DNA of 64,000 nucleotides from JAGNLA01 sp964639885 (GCA_964639885.1 CAZXEH010000001.1:186001-250000); one strand, 5' to 3'. Positions 25,385 to 34,744 are shown, numbered from the stretch's first letter. Translations and numbers: made by a program. The notes: a model not told the origin generated them from the sequence alone.

Positions 25385-26044
25385 TCAGGCGCCTTTCAGC
25401 CTCAGAAGCCTCTGTTCGATCTCATCCTTTTTTGAGTTCTTTGCTATCTCGTCATCGAGTGAATCAGCGATTGAACCGATTTCTGCAAGAGCCTGAACCT
25501 TCTGCTCCCTCTTGATGACTCTCTGCTCGAGTTCGTCAAAGGTGGTTCCGATGTCCGGGGTTGCAATGCCTGACATTGTTTTTACAACCTTTTCCTGAGC
25601 CTTGGATGCCTTGTCCCTTGCCACAAGCTCGTCGAGTTTCATTGATGCTTCCTCGATCTTTGCCTTGAGGGCATCGAGAACCTGTCTGATCTTGACGTTT
25701 GTCTGTTCCTGTGTTGTGAGCGATTTTTCGGCTGTGGTTTCCTGACCTTCAAGGGTTACGACCCTGGCAAGGCACTTTCTGGCAAGCTCCTCGTTGCCCG
25801 AATCCATTGCGTTCTTTGCGGCTGTGTTGTACTTTGTGAGGTCTGACCTGACTTCGCTGAGTCTGATCTCTGTTGTCTTGGCCGATGCCATCGATTCTGC
25901 AAGGGCATCCGCTGCCTCGGCATACTGCATTCTCATTTCATCGATCTTGAACGGAAGCATCTTTGCCGGGTCTTCCATACCCTTGAGCCAGTCGTTCACG
26001 TTGCTGTTGAGAATGTCACCTATCTTTTTCCAAAATCCTGCCAT
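25385..26044 (-). CDS. pspA: PspA/IM30-family membrane-stress protein
   Basis: A 219-residue coiled-coil protein. The N-terminal amphipathic helix MAGFWKKIGDILNSNVNDW and the segment DPAKMLPFKIDEM are family features, followed by long helices with heptads to about 210. PspA forms membrane-bound ESCRT-III-like oligomers that protect against membrane leakage. A ribosome site AAAGGAGG precedes the ATG. It is divergent from the ABC exporter genes, with about 100 bp between. Confidence 0.92.
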   Translation of the reverse strand: MAGFWKKIGDILNSNVNDWLKGMEDPAKMLPFKIDEMRMQYAEAADALAESMASAKTTEIRLSEVRSDLTKYNTAAKNAMDSGNEELARKCLARVVTLEGQETTAEKSLTTQEQTNVKIRQVLDALKAKIEEASMKLDELVARDKASKAQEKVVKTMSGIATPDIGTTFDELEQRVIKREQKVQALAEIGSIADSLDDEIAKNSKKDEIEQRLLRLKGA

Positions 26045-26147
26045 TGTCCTAAAACCTCCTTTATGGTTGTCATTATTATTTTACCGGAACTGCGTCATTA
26101 GGCAATATGCCTTGAAAACAGAAGTGTTTAAGCGCATAATCTGTTTC

Positions 26148-27899
26148 ATGACAGTATTCCAGTATTACGGACGTTTGCTTAGACCCTACGCCGTCCAATA
26201 TATTTTTTCGCTTGTCGGACTGATTTCCTCAGTTCTTGACATGCTCATACCAAAAATTGTCATCAGCGGAAGCATCGATGCAGTGTCAAAAAAAGTGCCA
26301 AATGCTGAAGGCGTGATATTGAATCTGCTCCTCATCGGTCTGGGAATAACAGTAGTCAGGGTTGCGATATTCTTCTTCTCAAGACTTAGCATTGTAAGCG
26401 TCTCACGCCGTGTAGGCATGGATTTGAGAAATCAGATTTATGACAAACTGTTGGTTCTTCCTGACAAATTTTTCAACAACATGGCTTCAGGCGAGGTGAT
26501 GTACAGGTGCTCTTCAGATGCAAACCAGATACAGAACTCGCTTGGTGCAAGTTCGGTTCATCTTCCTAACGCTATATTCAGGACAATTGCCGGCCTGATC
26601 CTCATCTTCACCACTTCCTGGCAGCTGGCCATCATCATACTGGCGTTTGTGCCGTTGCTTCTGGTCATTGAGTTTGTTTTCGGAAAAAGGGTTCACAAAC
26701 TCTTCTTCCTCATCCAGCAGTACTTTGACAAGATCAGCGACCGCATCAATGAAAATCTTTCAGGCTCCAGGGTCGTCAAATCATATGCCCAGGAAAAGCT
26801 TGAAGAGAAGCGTTTCAACGGAATGCTCAACAATTATGTAGACAAGGTGAGACCGCTCAACAAGACATTTGCCATCTGGTGGCCTCTGATGTACATTGTC
26901 ATCAATCTCCCTGTCATCGCAATCATCTGGGTCGGCGGTATCCTTGTAGTCAACGGATCGATCACCATCGGTGACCTCTCGGCTTTCGTTGTCTACATCT
27001 TCATGCTTGTCTGGCCGATGATTGCGCTGGGCTGGATCATAAACATGTATCAGAGAGCGAACGTTTCAATAAAAAGGATTCTCGAGATCATTAATGCTCC
27101 GGTTGATATCCAGTCACCACCAAACGCCTACAACCCTGATTCAGTCAAAGGCGACATAGAATTTTCGGATGCAACCCTTACCTATGGTCATGAAGATAAC
27201 AGGCTCAGCCATATAAACCTCAACATTCCGGCAGGCCAGATTGTTGGCATCGTTGGCCCGGTCGGTTCCGGAAAGAGTTCACTTGCCAAGTTGCTTCTCC
27301 GAATCTGGGATTGTGACGACGGCTCAGTTCGGATTGATGGGAAAAACGTCAAGGAATGGGATCTCAAGAGACTCAGACATTCTTTTGCCTATGTTCCCCA
27401 GGATGCATTCCTCTTCTCATCGTCCATTGCCGATAACATTGCATTTGCCAGACCTGAAGCCACACGGGAACAAATCGAGGAAGCGGCAGAACTGGTTCAG
27501 ATCAAAAAAGAGATTGAGGAGTTCAACGCAAAGTTTGACACAATCATTGGCGAAAGAGGCGTGACACTTTCAGGTGGACAGAAGCAGAGAGTGGCCATCG
27601 CCAGAGCAATGCTTCAGGAAACGCCAATTATGATTTTGGATGATCCTCTCTCGGCAGTTGACACAAACACTGAAGAAGCAATTTTGACAGCCGTCGAGCC
27701 AAAACTAAAAAACAGAACCGTAATAATCATGGCTCACAGGGTCAGCGCCCTTCGCCATTGCCAGAGGATAATCGTTTTGGATCACGGAAAGATAATTGAA
27801 GACGGAACACAGGAGGAGCTGATAGCACAAAAGGGCTATTTCGCAAAACTTGTCGAACAGCAGAAGCTGGTGTCCCAGATGGAGGAAGCCAATGCCTGA
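26148..27899 (+). CDS. ABC exporter half with degenerate ATPase site
   Basis: A 583-residue half transporter: six membrane helices (about 15-300), then a nucleotide-binding domain with Walker A GPVGSGKSS (about 370), signature LSGGQKQR (about 474) and Walker B ILDDPLSAVD (about 497). The catalytic glutamate is Asp, as in the degenerate site of heterodimeric exporters such as TM287/288 and BmrCD. ATG 26148 was taken as start because MTVFQYYGRLLRPYA fits the family; upstream residues in the longer frame run antisense to pspA. It overlaps the next gene by 8 bases. Confidence 0.9.
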   Translation: MTVFQYYGRLLRPYAVQYIFSLVGLISSVLDMLIPKIVISGSIDAVSKKVPNAEGVILNLLLIGLGITVVRVAIFFFSRLSIVSVSRRVGMDLRNQIYDKLLVLPDKFFNNMASGEVMYRCSSDANQIQNSLGASSVHLPNAIFRTIAGLILIFTTSWQLAIIILAFVPLLLVIEFVFGKRVHKLFFLIQQYFDKISDRINENLSGSRVVKSYAQEKLEEKRFNGMLNNYVDKVRPLNKTFAIWWPLMYIVINLPVIAIIWVGGILVVNGSITIGDLSAFVVYIFMLVWPMIALGWIINMYQRANVSIKRILEIINAPVDIQSPPNAYNPDSVKGDIEFSDATLTYGHEDNRLSHINLNIPAGQIVGIVGPVGSGKSSLAKLLLRIWDCDDGSVRIDGKNVKEWDLKRLRHSFAYVPQDAFLFSSSIADNIAFARPEATREQIEEAAELVQIKKEIEEFNAKFDTIIGERGVTLSGGQKQRVAIARAMLQETPIMILDDPLSAVDTNTEEAILTAVEPKLKNRTVIIMAHRVSALRHCQRIIVLDHGKIIEDGTQEELIAQKGYFAKLVEQQKLVSQMEEANA

Positions 27900-29673
27900 G
27901 TACGTGCATGAAGAAGAGATAATCGGCAAACCCTTCGACTGGAACCTGACAATGAGGATGATGAGATTCCTCCTCCCATACAAGCCAATGGTGATCCTTT
28001 CGTTCACCATGCTGCTGCTTTGGACGGTATCATCAATGTTCCTTCCGGTGTTGATGAAGATAGCCATCGATGATATGGTGAAAAACGGCAACCTCATCGG
28101 TCTCATGTGGGTTTGCCTCATCTATATAGGTCTGCTCCTGTTCAAGGTTGTCGCCCAGTATTTCCAGGTTCTGACCATGAGCAACACCGGCCAGCTGATG
28201 ATGCGTGATATGAGAAACGCAATATTCACAAAACTTCAGGATCTCCAGCTCACTTACTACGACAAAAATCCTGTAGGTCGCATATTTACCCGTATAACGT
28301 CCGACGTAGACTCGGTTTTTGAGTTCATCACCGACAGCGTTATCACGGTTATTGCAGATGCTATTATCATTGCCGGCACAATCGTGTTCATATTCTTTCT
28401 CGACTGGCGTTTGTCGCTTGTGACTGTTGCCCTTTTCCCTGTAATGATTGCCCAGGGCTGGATTTTCCAGTATCTTGCAACCAAATTCTACAGAAATGCA
28501 AGAATCAAGCAGGCAAAGGTGAACGCATTCCTCAACGAAAACATCATGGGTATGAGAACAATCCAGTGGAGCAACCGCCAGGAAGTAAACAAGGGCATGT
28601 TCCGTGGAATAAACATGGAGATGTTCAAGGCCCAGATCAAGTCGATGGTCAATTTCACGGTGTTCATGAACGGAATTGATTTCACACAGACTGTAGCCCT
28701 CATCCTCCTTGTTTATGTCGGAGCAAAACTCATCCTGACAGGAACTGTTCTTGTCGGTACTGTCATGGCTTTTGGTACATATCTCCAGAATTTCTATGGC
28801 TCGTTGCACGACATTTCAGAACACTACAACACTTTTCAGACTGCAATGGTTGGAGCAGAAAGAATAACTGAACTCCTCGACCATCCGGTGACAATCACGG
28901 ACAAACCTGGTGCAAGAGAAATAACAGAAAAGCTCAAAGGCAGAGTCGAATTCAAGGATGTTACATTCAGCTACGACGGTAAAAATGACGTTTTGAAAAA
29001 CATCAGTTTCACCGTTGAGCCAGGACAGACCGTTGCAATTGTTGGCCCGACGGGTGCCGGTAAAACCTCGATCATCAGCCTTATCTCAAGGCTTTACGAC
29101 ATCCAAAAAGGCGACATAACAATCGACGGCATCTCCATCTTTGACATGAAGCTCGAATCGCTGCGCAAGCAGATCGCTGTCGTTTTGCAGGATCCTTTCA
29201 TTTTCTCAGGCCCAGTCATCGACAACATCAAGCTTCTCTCCGATGTCACCGATGAAGTGGCTATCGAATCTGCAAAGATTGTTGGCGCCGACGATTTCAT
29301 CGAAAGGCTCCCCGACTGCTATCAGCATGTTCTCTCGGAAAGAGGCTCAACTCTTTCCGTCGGCCAGAGACAGCTGATCTCGTTTGCAAGAGCAATCGCC
29401 CACGATCCGGCAATACTCGTTCTTGACGAAGCCACAAGCTCGATTGACACAGCATCCGAACAGCTCATTCAGGAAGCTTTGACCAAGATTGTCAGGCACA
29501 GAACGTCAATTGTCATTGCCCACAGGCTTTCAACCATCAAAAACGCCGACAAGGTGCTTGTCATCAGCAATGGCAAGATAGTCGAACAGGGAACACATGA
29601 TCAGTTGCTAGCCCTTGGCGGCATGTACAAAAAGCTGTACGAGCTTCAGTACAAGGGCCAGGAAAATAAATAG
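27892..29673 (+). CDS. ABC exporter half with the competent Walker B glutamate
   Basis: A 593-residue half transporter starting at ATG 27892 within ATGCCTGA, with GGAGGA 6 bases upstream. Six membrane helices, then Walker A GPTGAGKTS (about 384), signature LSVGQRQL (about 486) and Walker B LVLDEATSS (about 510). The catalytic Glu is present but the signature has Val for Gly. Together with the Asp in its partner, this puts both defects in the same composite ATP site, the hallmark of a heterodimer. Substrate unknown (drug, lipid or peptide). The nearby SCIFF peptide is a possible but unproven cargo. Confidence 0.92.
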   Translation: MPEYVHEEEIIGKPFDWNLTMRMMRFLLPYKPMVILSFTMLLLWTVSSMFLPVLMKIAIDDMVKNGNLIGLMWVCLIYIGLLLFKVVAQYFQVLTMSNTGQLMMRDMRNAIFTKLQDLQLTYYDKNPVGRIFTRITSDVDSVFEFITDSVITVIADAIIIAGTIVFIFFLDWRLSLVTVALFPVMIAQGWIFQYLATKFYRNARIKQAKVNAFLNENIMGMRTIQWSNRQEVNKGMFRGINMEMFKAQIKSMVNFTVFMNGIDFTQTVALILLVYVGAKLILTGTVLVGTVMAFGTYLQNFYGSLHDISEHYNTFQTAMVGAERITELLDHPVTITDKPGAREITEKLKGRVEFKDVTFSYDGKNDVLKNISFTVEPGQTVAIVGPTGAGKTSIISLISRLYDIQKGDITIDGISIFDMKLESLRKQIAVVLQDPFIFSGPVIDNIKLLSDVTDEVAIESAKIVGADDFIERLPDCYQHVLSERGSTLSVGQRQLISFARAIAHDPAILVLDEATSSIDTASEQLIQEALTKIVRHRTSIVIAHRLSTIKNADKVLVISNGKIVEQGTHDQLLALGGMYKKLYELQYKGQENK

Positions 29674-29690
29674 TAGGCTTGAATCAAACA

Positions 29691-29724
29691 AAAAAAGGGT
29701 GCCTTTATGGCACCCTTTTTTTGT
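29691..29724. terminator. Strong bidirectional terminator
   Basis: Perfect 13-bp stem (691-703 with 709-721), loop TTTAT, flanked by A- and T-runs, between the convergent ABC exporter and propeller lipoprotein genes. Confidence 0.88.
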
Positions 29725-29734
29725 TTGCCTAATA

Positions 29735-31096
29735 TCACTGGCCGCTGACGATGTAAACATTGCTGTCGTAGCAGCTGAAAACTATCTCGTTGCCGATGAT
29801 GATGGGTGATGAGCCAATACGTCTGTCGCTGCTGCTGGTGGTGCTGACCTTGCTTGTGACGAACTTGTCGAGTTCTTTGCCATTGTTTTTGTCGACAATA
29901 TACAAAATGCCATCCATGTCTGCGCAGACTAGATAGTTTCTGACAACAAGCGGGTCGGCGAGCAATGATGTGGTGCTTGTTTGAGACTTCCAGATCTCCT
30001 TGCCTGTTTTCCTGTCGAGAGCGAATGTGATGCCACCAGCGGTCGTGCCGTACACGTTTTTCTCGTCGATTATCGGGCACGATTCAATGCCAAAATCGTT
30101 ATCCGGCGCCTGGTATGACCACAATGTTTTGCCATCGTTCGTGTTTATGCAGTACATTTTTGAATCCTTGCAGCCAACCCAGAGTCTCTTGCCAAATACA
30201 ACTGGAGAGCTAAGAGTGCCCTTTGGTAGCTTTGTATCCCAAATCTCCTTGCCCGTATTGATGTCCAGACAGAAAATATCACCTCCGAAATTGGCGAAAT
30301 AAAGTTTACCATCAGAGATGGCCGGAGATGAATAGATTTTCGATTTAGTCTGAAAATTCCAAATTTCTTTACCTGTTTTGGCTTCAAGGCAATACATCTT
30401 GCCATCCCATGAGCCAAAGTAAATATTTCCGTCCACGACCTTTGGGCCACCAAGCACCAGTCCGTTGTAAATCGCTTTCGTGGATTCCGTATTTGGAGGA
30501 GCAGAAATGTTGTTTCCTGTTTTGAAGCTCCACATTTTGATGTCACCATAAAGATCGTAGGCATACAAATTGCCCTTTGCGGTTCCGAAAAAGACCATGT
30601 TTTCATCTGCTGCCAGTGCAGTTGTTACAACAGCTCCGAGTCCCGAGTCCAGTTGTTCAGAGTTTTTCCATACAGGTTCGGCTGTGTCAAACTTGTAACA
30701 AGACAGAAAACCCAGCTGGCAGCCGAAGTAGAGTTTGCCTTTTGTTACAGCCGGTGAGCCATAAATGATGTTTGATGTTGGTGAGCCAAAAGAAATGAAC
30801 CTGTACTGATCCTTTTCTTTCTTCAACGGCAGCTTTATGTCGGCGTCAACAACGCCCATGTTGTCTGGTGTTCTGCGAAACATTGTCCACTCCGTTGCCG
30901 GTGTGGCTTTGGGAAATGCCGGTTCGTCAACACTAGATGAATCCTTTGCTCCGTTGTTGGTCGGTGGCTGGTCGTTTGCGACAGTCTTGTTCGGATCATA
31001 CTTTGGAATTTTCACTGATTCGGTAGCCTGCTGCCCACAACCGGCAACTGATGCCACCAGGAAAGCCACCATCAACACCACAAAGAGTTTTTTCAT
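29735..31096 (-). CDS. PQQ-type beta-propeller lipoprotein
   Basis: About 453 residues from ATG 31096 (GGAGG close upstream; a TTG at 31099 is also in frame). The lipobox is SVAGC after a short signal peptide. Then a low-complexity stretch, and eight or so regular blades with GKEIW(N/D/K) signatures (GKEIWNFQTK, GKEIWDTKLP, GKTLWSYQ, GKEIWKSQ). Regular spacing of the blades suggests a closed propeller. No catalytic features of quinoproteins seen. Confidence 0.85.
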   Translation of the reverse strand: MKKLFVVLMVAFLVASVAGCGQQATESVKIPKYDPNKTVANDQPPTNNGAKDSSSVDEPAFPKATPATEWTMFRRTPDNMGVVDADIKLPLKKEKDQYRFISFGSPTSNIIYGSPAVTKGKLYFGCQLGFLSCYKFDTAEPVWKNSEQLDSGLGAVVTTALAADENMVFFGTAKGNLYAYDLYGDIKMWSFKTGNNISAPPNTESTKAIYNGLVLGGPKVVDGNIYFGSWDGKMYCLEAKTGKEIWNFQTKSKIYSSPAISDGKLYFANFGGDIFCLDINTGKEIWDTKLPKGTLSSPVVFGKRLWVGCKDSKMYCINTNDGKTLWSYQAPDNDFGIESCPIIDEKNVYGTTAGGITFALDRKTGKEIWKSQTSTTSLLADPLVVRNYLVCADMDGILYIVDKNNGKELDKFVTSKVSTTSSSDRRIGSSPIIIGNEIVFSCYDSNVYIVSGQ

Positions 31097-31132
31097 CAAA
31101 CCTCCAGCTATCTTACCGGTCTTGATTCAATT

Positions 31133-31161
31133 TTGTTCAAATCATTGTAACCTAGTATAAC
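31133..31161 (+). promoter_or_regulatory. Promoter of the acyl-CoA dehydrogenase gene
   Basis: TTGTTC (133-138), 17 bp, TATAAC (156-161), then AAGGAGG at 31183-31189 before the GTG start. Confidence 0.5.
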
Positions 31162-31195
31162 AGTCTGTGTCAAAAAATCTGTAAGGAGGTTTTAG

Positions 31196-32344
31196 GTGGA
31201 CTATTTTTTGAATGAAGAACAGAAGATGATTAAAAATCTGGCTCGTAAGATTGCTGAGGAAAAGTTAAAACCGGTCAGAAGCAAAAACGACAGGGAAGGC
31301 ATTTTCCCGTGGGACATCATAAAAGAGCTTGCAAGAGCCGACATGATGAGACTCTACATCCCAAGCCAGTATGAGGGTCTTGGCAAAGGCGTATTTGAAC
31401 TTTGCCTTGTTATTGAAGAACTCTCAAGAATTGATGGCGGTGTGGCTGTTTCATATGCAGTCAACGCTCTCGGAACCTTCCCGATCGTCATTATGGGCAA
31501 TGAAGACCAGAAGAGGAAATATCTCCCGAAGGCTGCTTCGGGTGAATGGCTTTCGGCTTTTGCGCTCACTGAAGCAAACGCTGGTTCAGACGCAGCAAAC
31601 ATGCAGACAACGGCTGTGCAGGACGGCGACTACTACATTCTCAACGGAACCAAGCAGTTTATTACAAACGGTTCGGTTGCCGACTATGTCACAGTCATCG
31701 CAATGACAGACAAGTCAAAGGGCGTTCGTGGTCTCACTGCCTTCATCGTTGACAAGGGCACTCCGGGCTTCACATACGGCAAGGAAGAGGACAAGATGGG
31801 CATCAGGGCATCTGTCACCTCCGAGCTGATTCTGCAGGATTGCAGGGTTCACAAGGACGCCATTCTTGGCGGTGTCGGTCAGGGATTTGTTTCAGCCATG
31901 AGAACACTTGACAAGTCACGCCCGGGCATTGGCGCACAGGGTCTCGGAATTGCTCAGGGAGCCTATGAGGAAGCTCTCAGATATGCAAAGCAGAGAGTCC
32001 AGTTCGGCCAGCCAATCGTAAACTTCCAGGCCATCTCGTTCATGCTCTCGGATATGGCAACACAGATTGAAGCAGGCAGAGCGCTCTGCTACGCAACAGC
32101 AAGGATGGTCGACTCAGGCTCAACCAAGTATTCAAAAGAAGCTGCAATGACCAAGCTCTACAACACCGACCTGGCAATGAAGGTCACCGTTGATGCAGTC
32201 CAGATCCTTGGCGGATATGGCTACATGAAGGATTATCCAGTTGAAAAGATGATGAGGGATGCAAAGATCACACAGATTTACGAAGGCACAAACCAGATAC
32301 AGCGCCATGTCATCTCGGCAAACATCGTAAAAGACGTAATCTGA
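31196..32344 (+). CDS. Acyl-CoA dehydrogenase (short-chain, butyryl-CoA type)
   Basis: A 382-residue flavoenzyme starting at GTG 31196 behind AAGGAGG. FAD/substrate motifs FALTEANAGSDAA and the C-terminal IYEGTNQIQR are typical; E363 is the catalytic base. It would reduce or oxidise the alpha-beta bond of acyl-CoAs. No etfAB genes are adjacent, so it is not the usual bcd-etf operon. It may act in branched-chain acyl-CoA or butyrate metabolism, in line with the 2-oxoacid oxidoreductase in this window. It is a single gene, ended by a terminator. Confidence 0.92.
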   Translation: MDYFLNEEQKMIKNLARKIAEEKLKPVRSKNDREGIFPWDIIKELARADMMRLYIPSQYEGLGKGVFELCLVIEELSRIDGGVAVSYAVNALGTFPIVIMGNEDQKRKYLPKAASGEWLSAFALTEANAGSDAANMQTTAVQDGDYYILNGTKQFITNGSVADYVTVIAMTDKSKGVRGLTAFIVDKGTPGFTYGKEEDKMGIRASVTSELILQDCRVHKDAILGGVGQGFVSAMRTLDKSRPGIGAQGLGIAQGAYEEALRYAKQRVQFGQPIVNFQAISFMLSDMATQIEAGRALCYATARMVDSGSTKYSKEAAMTKLYNTDLAMKVTVDAVQILGGYGYMKDYPVEKMMRDAKITQIYEGTNQIQRHVISANIVKDVI

Positions 32345-32359
32345 TACAGTCAATGAATG

Positions 32360-32388
32360 AAATCCCCCTGAAATCAGGGGGATTTTTT
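32360..32388. terminator. Terminator of the acyl-CoA dehydrogenase gene
   Basis: Inverted repeat AAATCCCCCTGA / TCAGGGGGATTT, followed by T-run; reaches the stop of the convergent membrane-protein gene. Confidence 0.85.
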
Positions 32389-33154
32389 ATTTGAAGCTGG
32401 ATTTAAGACGATTTGCACCAATCCACGAGGCAAGGAATCCTGCAATGGTCATCAAATCAATGAGTTTCCACTGTCCAGTTTCATATAATCCGATTTTGTC
32501 CAGAAGATGGTAAAGCGAATTGTTGAAAGTTATCAGGAAAAGACTCACGGCCAGAAGCAGCCAGGCTTTTGAGATCGGAACATCCCTTGTCAGGTGGTAC
32601 ATGACGATTGAGCCGGTCACAACAGCAATTCCGCCAATGGTGTAGAAGATGTGCATTCCGATGCTCAGTCCGGTGTTTGAGAAAAGATCGGACCAAATAA
32701 CCCATACGTAAAGGACTATCACACACAGAATGGTCACAAAAAGCCCGATTGTCGGTTTTATGATACCTTTGTACGCTTTGAGCTGAAAGAAGAAGGCGAC
32801 AACAATAAGCATGTACATCAGCATGAAACCTATATCTTGAACACCAGGGAAAGCCGGTTCGTTGTGGGTAACTGTCTCAATGATCGCCCACGCCAGCATC
32901 CCAAGGCTCCAGAAGATAAATCCAAGTCCTACCAGAAACCACGTTCTGGATTGCCTGATCTCGATTCCTATCGATCTGCCGAGGGCAATGATTGAGATGC
33001 CCGCCAGCATTGAGATGGCAAACTGGAGCCACTCAGTGTAGACCTCAGTTTTGATGTTCAGGCTCGAACCCCACAGATAAACAAAAATTGTCACAAGAAC
33101 AACTACTATGCCAATAACTGTTGTCAGTCCAATACCTTTGTTGGTTTTGTTCAC
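32387..33154 (-). CDS. Seven-helix membrane protein of unknown function
   Basis: A 255-residue protein beginning at GTG 33154 behind AGGAGG. About seven hydrophobic segments spread over the whole length with short loops; N-out or N-in orientation is unclear. The layout resembles sensor membrane domains found in front of GGDEF or kinase domains, but no output domain follows. No family named. Confidence 0.72.
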   Translation of the reverse strand: MNKTNKGIGLTTVIGIVVVLVTIFVYLWGSSLNIKTEVYTEWLQFAISMLAGISIIALGRSIGIEIRQSRTWFLVGLGFIFWSLGMLAWAIIETVTHNEPAFPGVQDIGFMLMYMLIVVAFFFQLKAYKGIIKPTIGLFVTILCVIVLYVWVIWSDLFSNTGLSIGMHIFYTIGGIAVVTGSIVMYHLTRDVPISKAWLLLAVSLFLITFNNSLYHLLDKIGLYETGQWKLIDLMTIAGFLASWIGANRLKSSFK

Positions 33155-33188
33155 GACATGCCTCCTGTTGGAACGCTTTTTATATTGA

Positions 33189-34004
33189 TCAGATGTGCGA
33201 TTTCACTTCTTCCATGAATTTATCGTAGTGATATGAGGGAGTAGCGATTTTGTGGCCTCGAACGACCATGCCTCTGAATCCGCCACGCTTTTCAACTTCA
33301 TCCTTGTCAATCTTTGAATTGAGGAAAACTGTTTCGAGTTCAGGCTTCATTTCTCTGGCTTTTGCAGCTGCTTTTGCAAAGAAAACATGGAAATATGGGC
33401 AGATGTCAGGGTCTTCGATGACAAGAATCCTGTTTTTATCGATCTCCTGCAGGTTGTAGTCTTTATTGGAATTATCCTCGAAGAAACCGTCGAGTTTAGG
33501 GTCTTTGTGGTAGACGTAGCCTGGCTCGATTGGGTAGTAAACGATGCAGTTATCTTCAGGGGTTGGCACAAAACCTTTCCTGACCATGAATTCAGCCCAC
33601 TTTTTTTGATCTGGAAAACCACCGTCGAATGGGAACGAGATGATGGCCTTTGCCGGTTTCCCGTCAAAGCTGGTAGCCGATTTGGCGTAGTCGATCAGTT
33701 TGCCCATGAGTTTGGAGGCAACACCCTTGTCCCAGTGTTCCTTTCTTGGCACCCAGATGCATTTAAGCGCTATAACCTGGGATTCTTTTCTATGTTCAAG
33801 GTTGAACACACCCGCAGGCTTGCCGTCAAGCAAAGCCACAAAACCAGGCACAAAACCTTTTTCAATTTCGCCCTCAGCCCATTGTGTTTTCAGGTCGCAG
33901 CCGGCACCGGCAAGATCCAAACCCACATCATCCGGATGAGAGCAGACAAATGAAGCGCACTGGACGGTTTCCTGTGTGATAGGCATCACTTTTATCTCTG
34001 GCAT
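33189..34004 (-). CDS. GNAT acetyltransferase fused to a YoaP-like domain
   Basis: A 271-residue protein. Residues 1 to about 150 form a GNAT domain (VIALKCIWVPRKEHWDKGVA carries the acetyl-CoA-binding region). The rest resembles the YoaP C-terminal domain, with IEDPDICPYFHVFF. Substrate unknown. Monocistronic, followed on the same strand by nothing until the membrane protein at 33154. Confidence 0.7.
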   Translation of the reverse strand: MPEIKVMPITQETVQCASFVCSHPDDVGLDLAGAGCDLKTQWAEGEIEKGFVPGFVALLDGKPAGVFNLEHRKESQVIALKCIWVPRKEHWDKGVASKLMGKLIDYAKSATSFDGKPAKAIISFPFDGGFPDQKKWAEFMVRKGFVPTPEDNCIVYYPIEPGYVYHKDPKLDGFFEDNSNKDYNLQEIDKNRILVIEDPDICPYFHVFFAKAAAKAREMKPELETVFLNSKIDKDEVEKRGGFRGMVVRGHKIATPSYHYDKFMEEVKSHI

Positions 34005-34072
34005 GTCAAGCCTCCTGAAGGCATTATACCAGAAAGGGAGTGTTTTTGGAATTGTGGGATTTTTTCAGACAG

Positions 34073-34147
34073 TGGAGGCGACGAGGGGAATCGGACCCCT
34101 GAATAATGATTTTGCAGACCATCGCCTTACCACTTGGCTACGTCGCC
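34073..34147 (-). tRNA. tRNA-Cys (GCA)
   Basis: Folds as a full cloverleaf with acceptor GGCGACG/CGTCGCC, anticodon loop CTGCAAA and T-arm GGGGTCCGATTCCCC. CCA is encoded (tgg at 34073-34075). Confidence 0.95.
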
Positions 34148-34213
34148 TCGAGGAAATATATACCGGTTTCTAGGTTTTATTGCAAGTGGAGGTCTTAACG
34201 TTTGACATGATCC

Positions 34214-34288
34214 TGGAGCGGGAAACGGGATTTGAACCCGCGACCACCGGCTTGGGAAGCCGAAGCTCTACCCCTGAGCTATTCCCGC
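34214..34288 (-). tRNA. tRNA-Gly (CCC)
   Basis: Acceptor GCGGGAA, D-arm TAGCTCAGGGGTAGAGC, anticodon loop TTCCCAA (anticodon CCC, reading GGG), T-arm GCGGGTTCAAATCCCGT; CCA encoded. Its promoter (TTGAAT, 17 bp, TAGAAT at 34325-34297) belongs to the first unit of the repeat array. Confidence 0.93.
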
Positions 34289-34720
34289 TCGATGTTATTC
34301 TAGTAAAAATTAGACTTTTATTCAATATGAGCTTCACAAAGAGCTTCCAAGCTCAAGAAACCACTATGGGAGCTATTCCCGCTCGATGTTATTCTAGTAA
34401 AAATTAGACTTTTATTCAATATGANNNNNNNNNNNNNNNNNNNNNNNNNNNNNNNNNNNNNNNNNNNNNNNNNNNNNNNNNNNNNNNNNNNNNNNNNNNN
34501 NNNNNNNNNNNNNNNNNNNNNNNNGAGCTATTCCCGCTCGATGTTATTCTAGTAAAAATTAGACTTTTATTCAATATGAGCTTCACAAAGAGCTTCCAAG
34601 CTCAAGAAACCACTATGGGAGCTATTCCCGCTCAACACTATTCTATAAAAAACTGTAATTTCTTTCAACGCAAGTTATACAAAGAGCTTCCAAGGCAAAT
34701 TACAACGGAAACTTTTCCCG
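34276..34720 (-). repeat. 94-bp tandem repeats that duplicate the tRNA-Gly promoter and tRNA 5' end
   Basis: The unit begins with the first bases of tRNA-Gly (GAGCGGGAATAGCTC on the minus strand) and includes a promoter TTGAAT-17 bp-TAGAAT and a small hairpin GAGCT-TGGA-AGCTC. Copy 1 is 34276-34369. Copy 2 (34370 on) is interrupted by the N gap after 55 bases. Copy 3 is 34525-34618. A diverged copy (34619 to about 34712) still has TTGAAA-17 bp-TAGAAT (668-640). A further remnant of the tRNA 5' end is visible near 34706-34720. True copy number is unknown because of the gap. The rest to 34744 holds nothing recognisable. Confidence 0.88.
34425..34524. other. Assembly gap (100 N) inside the tandem repeat
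   Basis: The 55 bases before the gap (34370-34424) are identical to the 55 after it (34525-34579), so the gap joins overlapping contig ends within a repeat. Length is meaningless. Confidence 0.9.
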
Positions 34721-34744
34721 TCCAGGATGTCAATGGTTTGTGCA

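Noticed and set aside
25794..26147. N-terminal extension of the first ABC exporter gene
   Set aside because: It lies antisense to pspA and has no transporter likeness; the family N-terminus begins at ATG 26148.
28033..28809. 258-codon open frame antisense to the second ABC exporter gene
   Set aside because: Shadow frame; opposite strand encodes conserved transporter helices.
33387..33953. 188-codon open frame antisense to the GNAT gene
   Set aside because: Shadow frame; the GNAT/YoaP match on the other strand is clear.
34276..34720. Possible CRISPR array
   Set aside because: Units are direct 94-bp tandem copies without unique spacers, and the repeated part includes the tRNA 5' end and a promoter.
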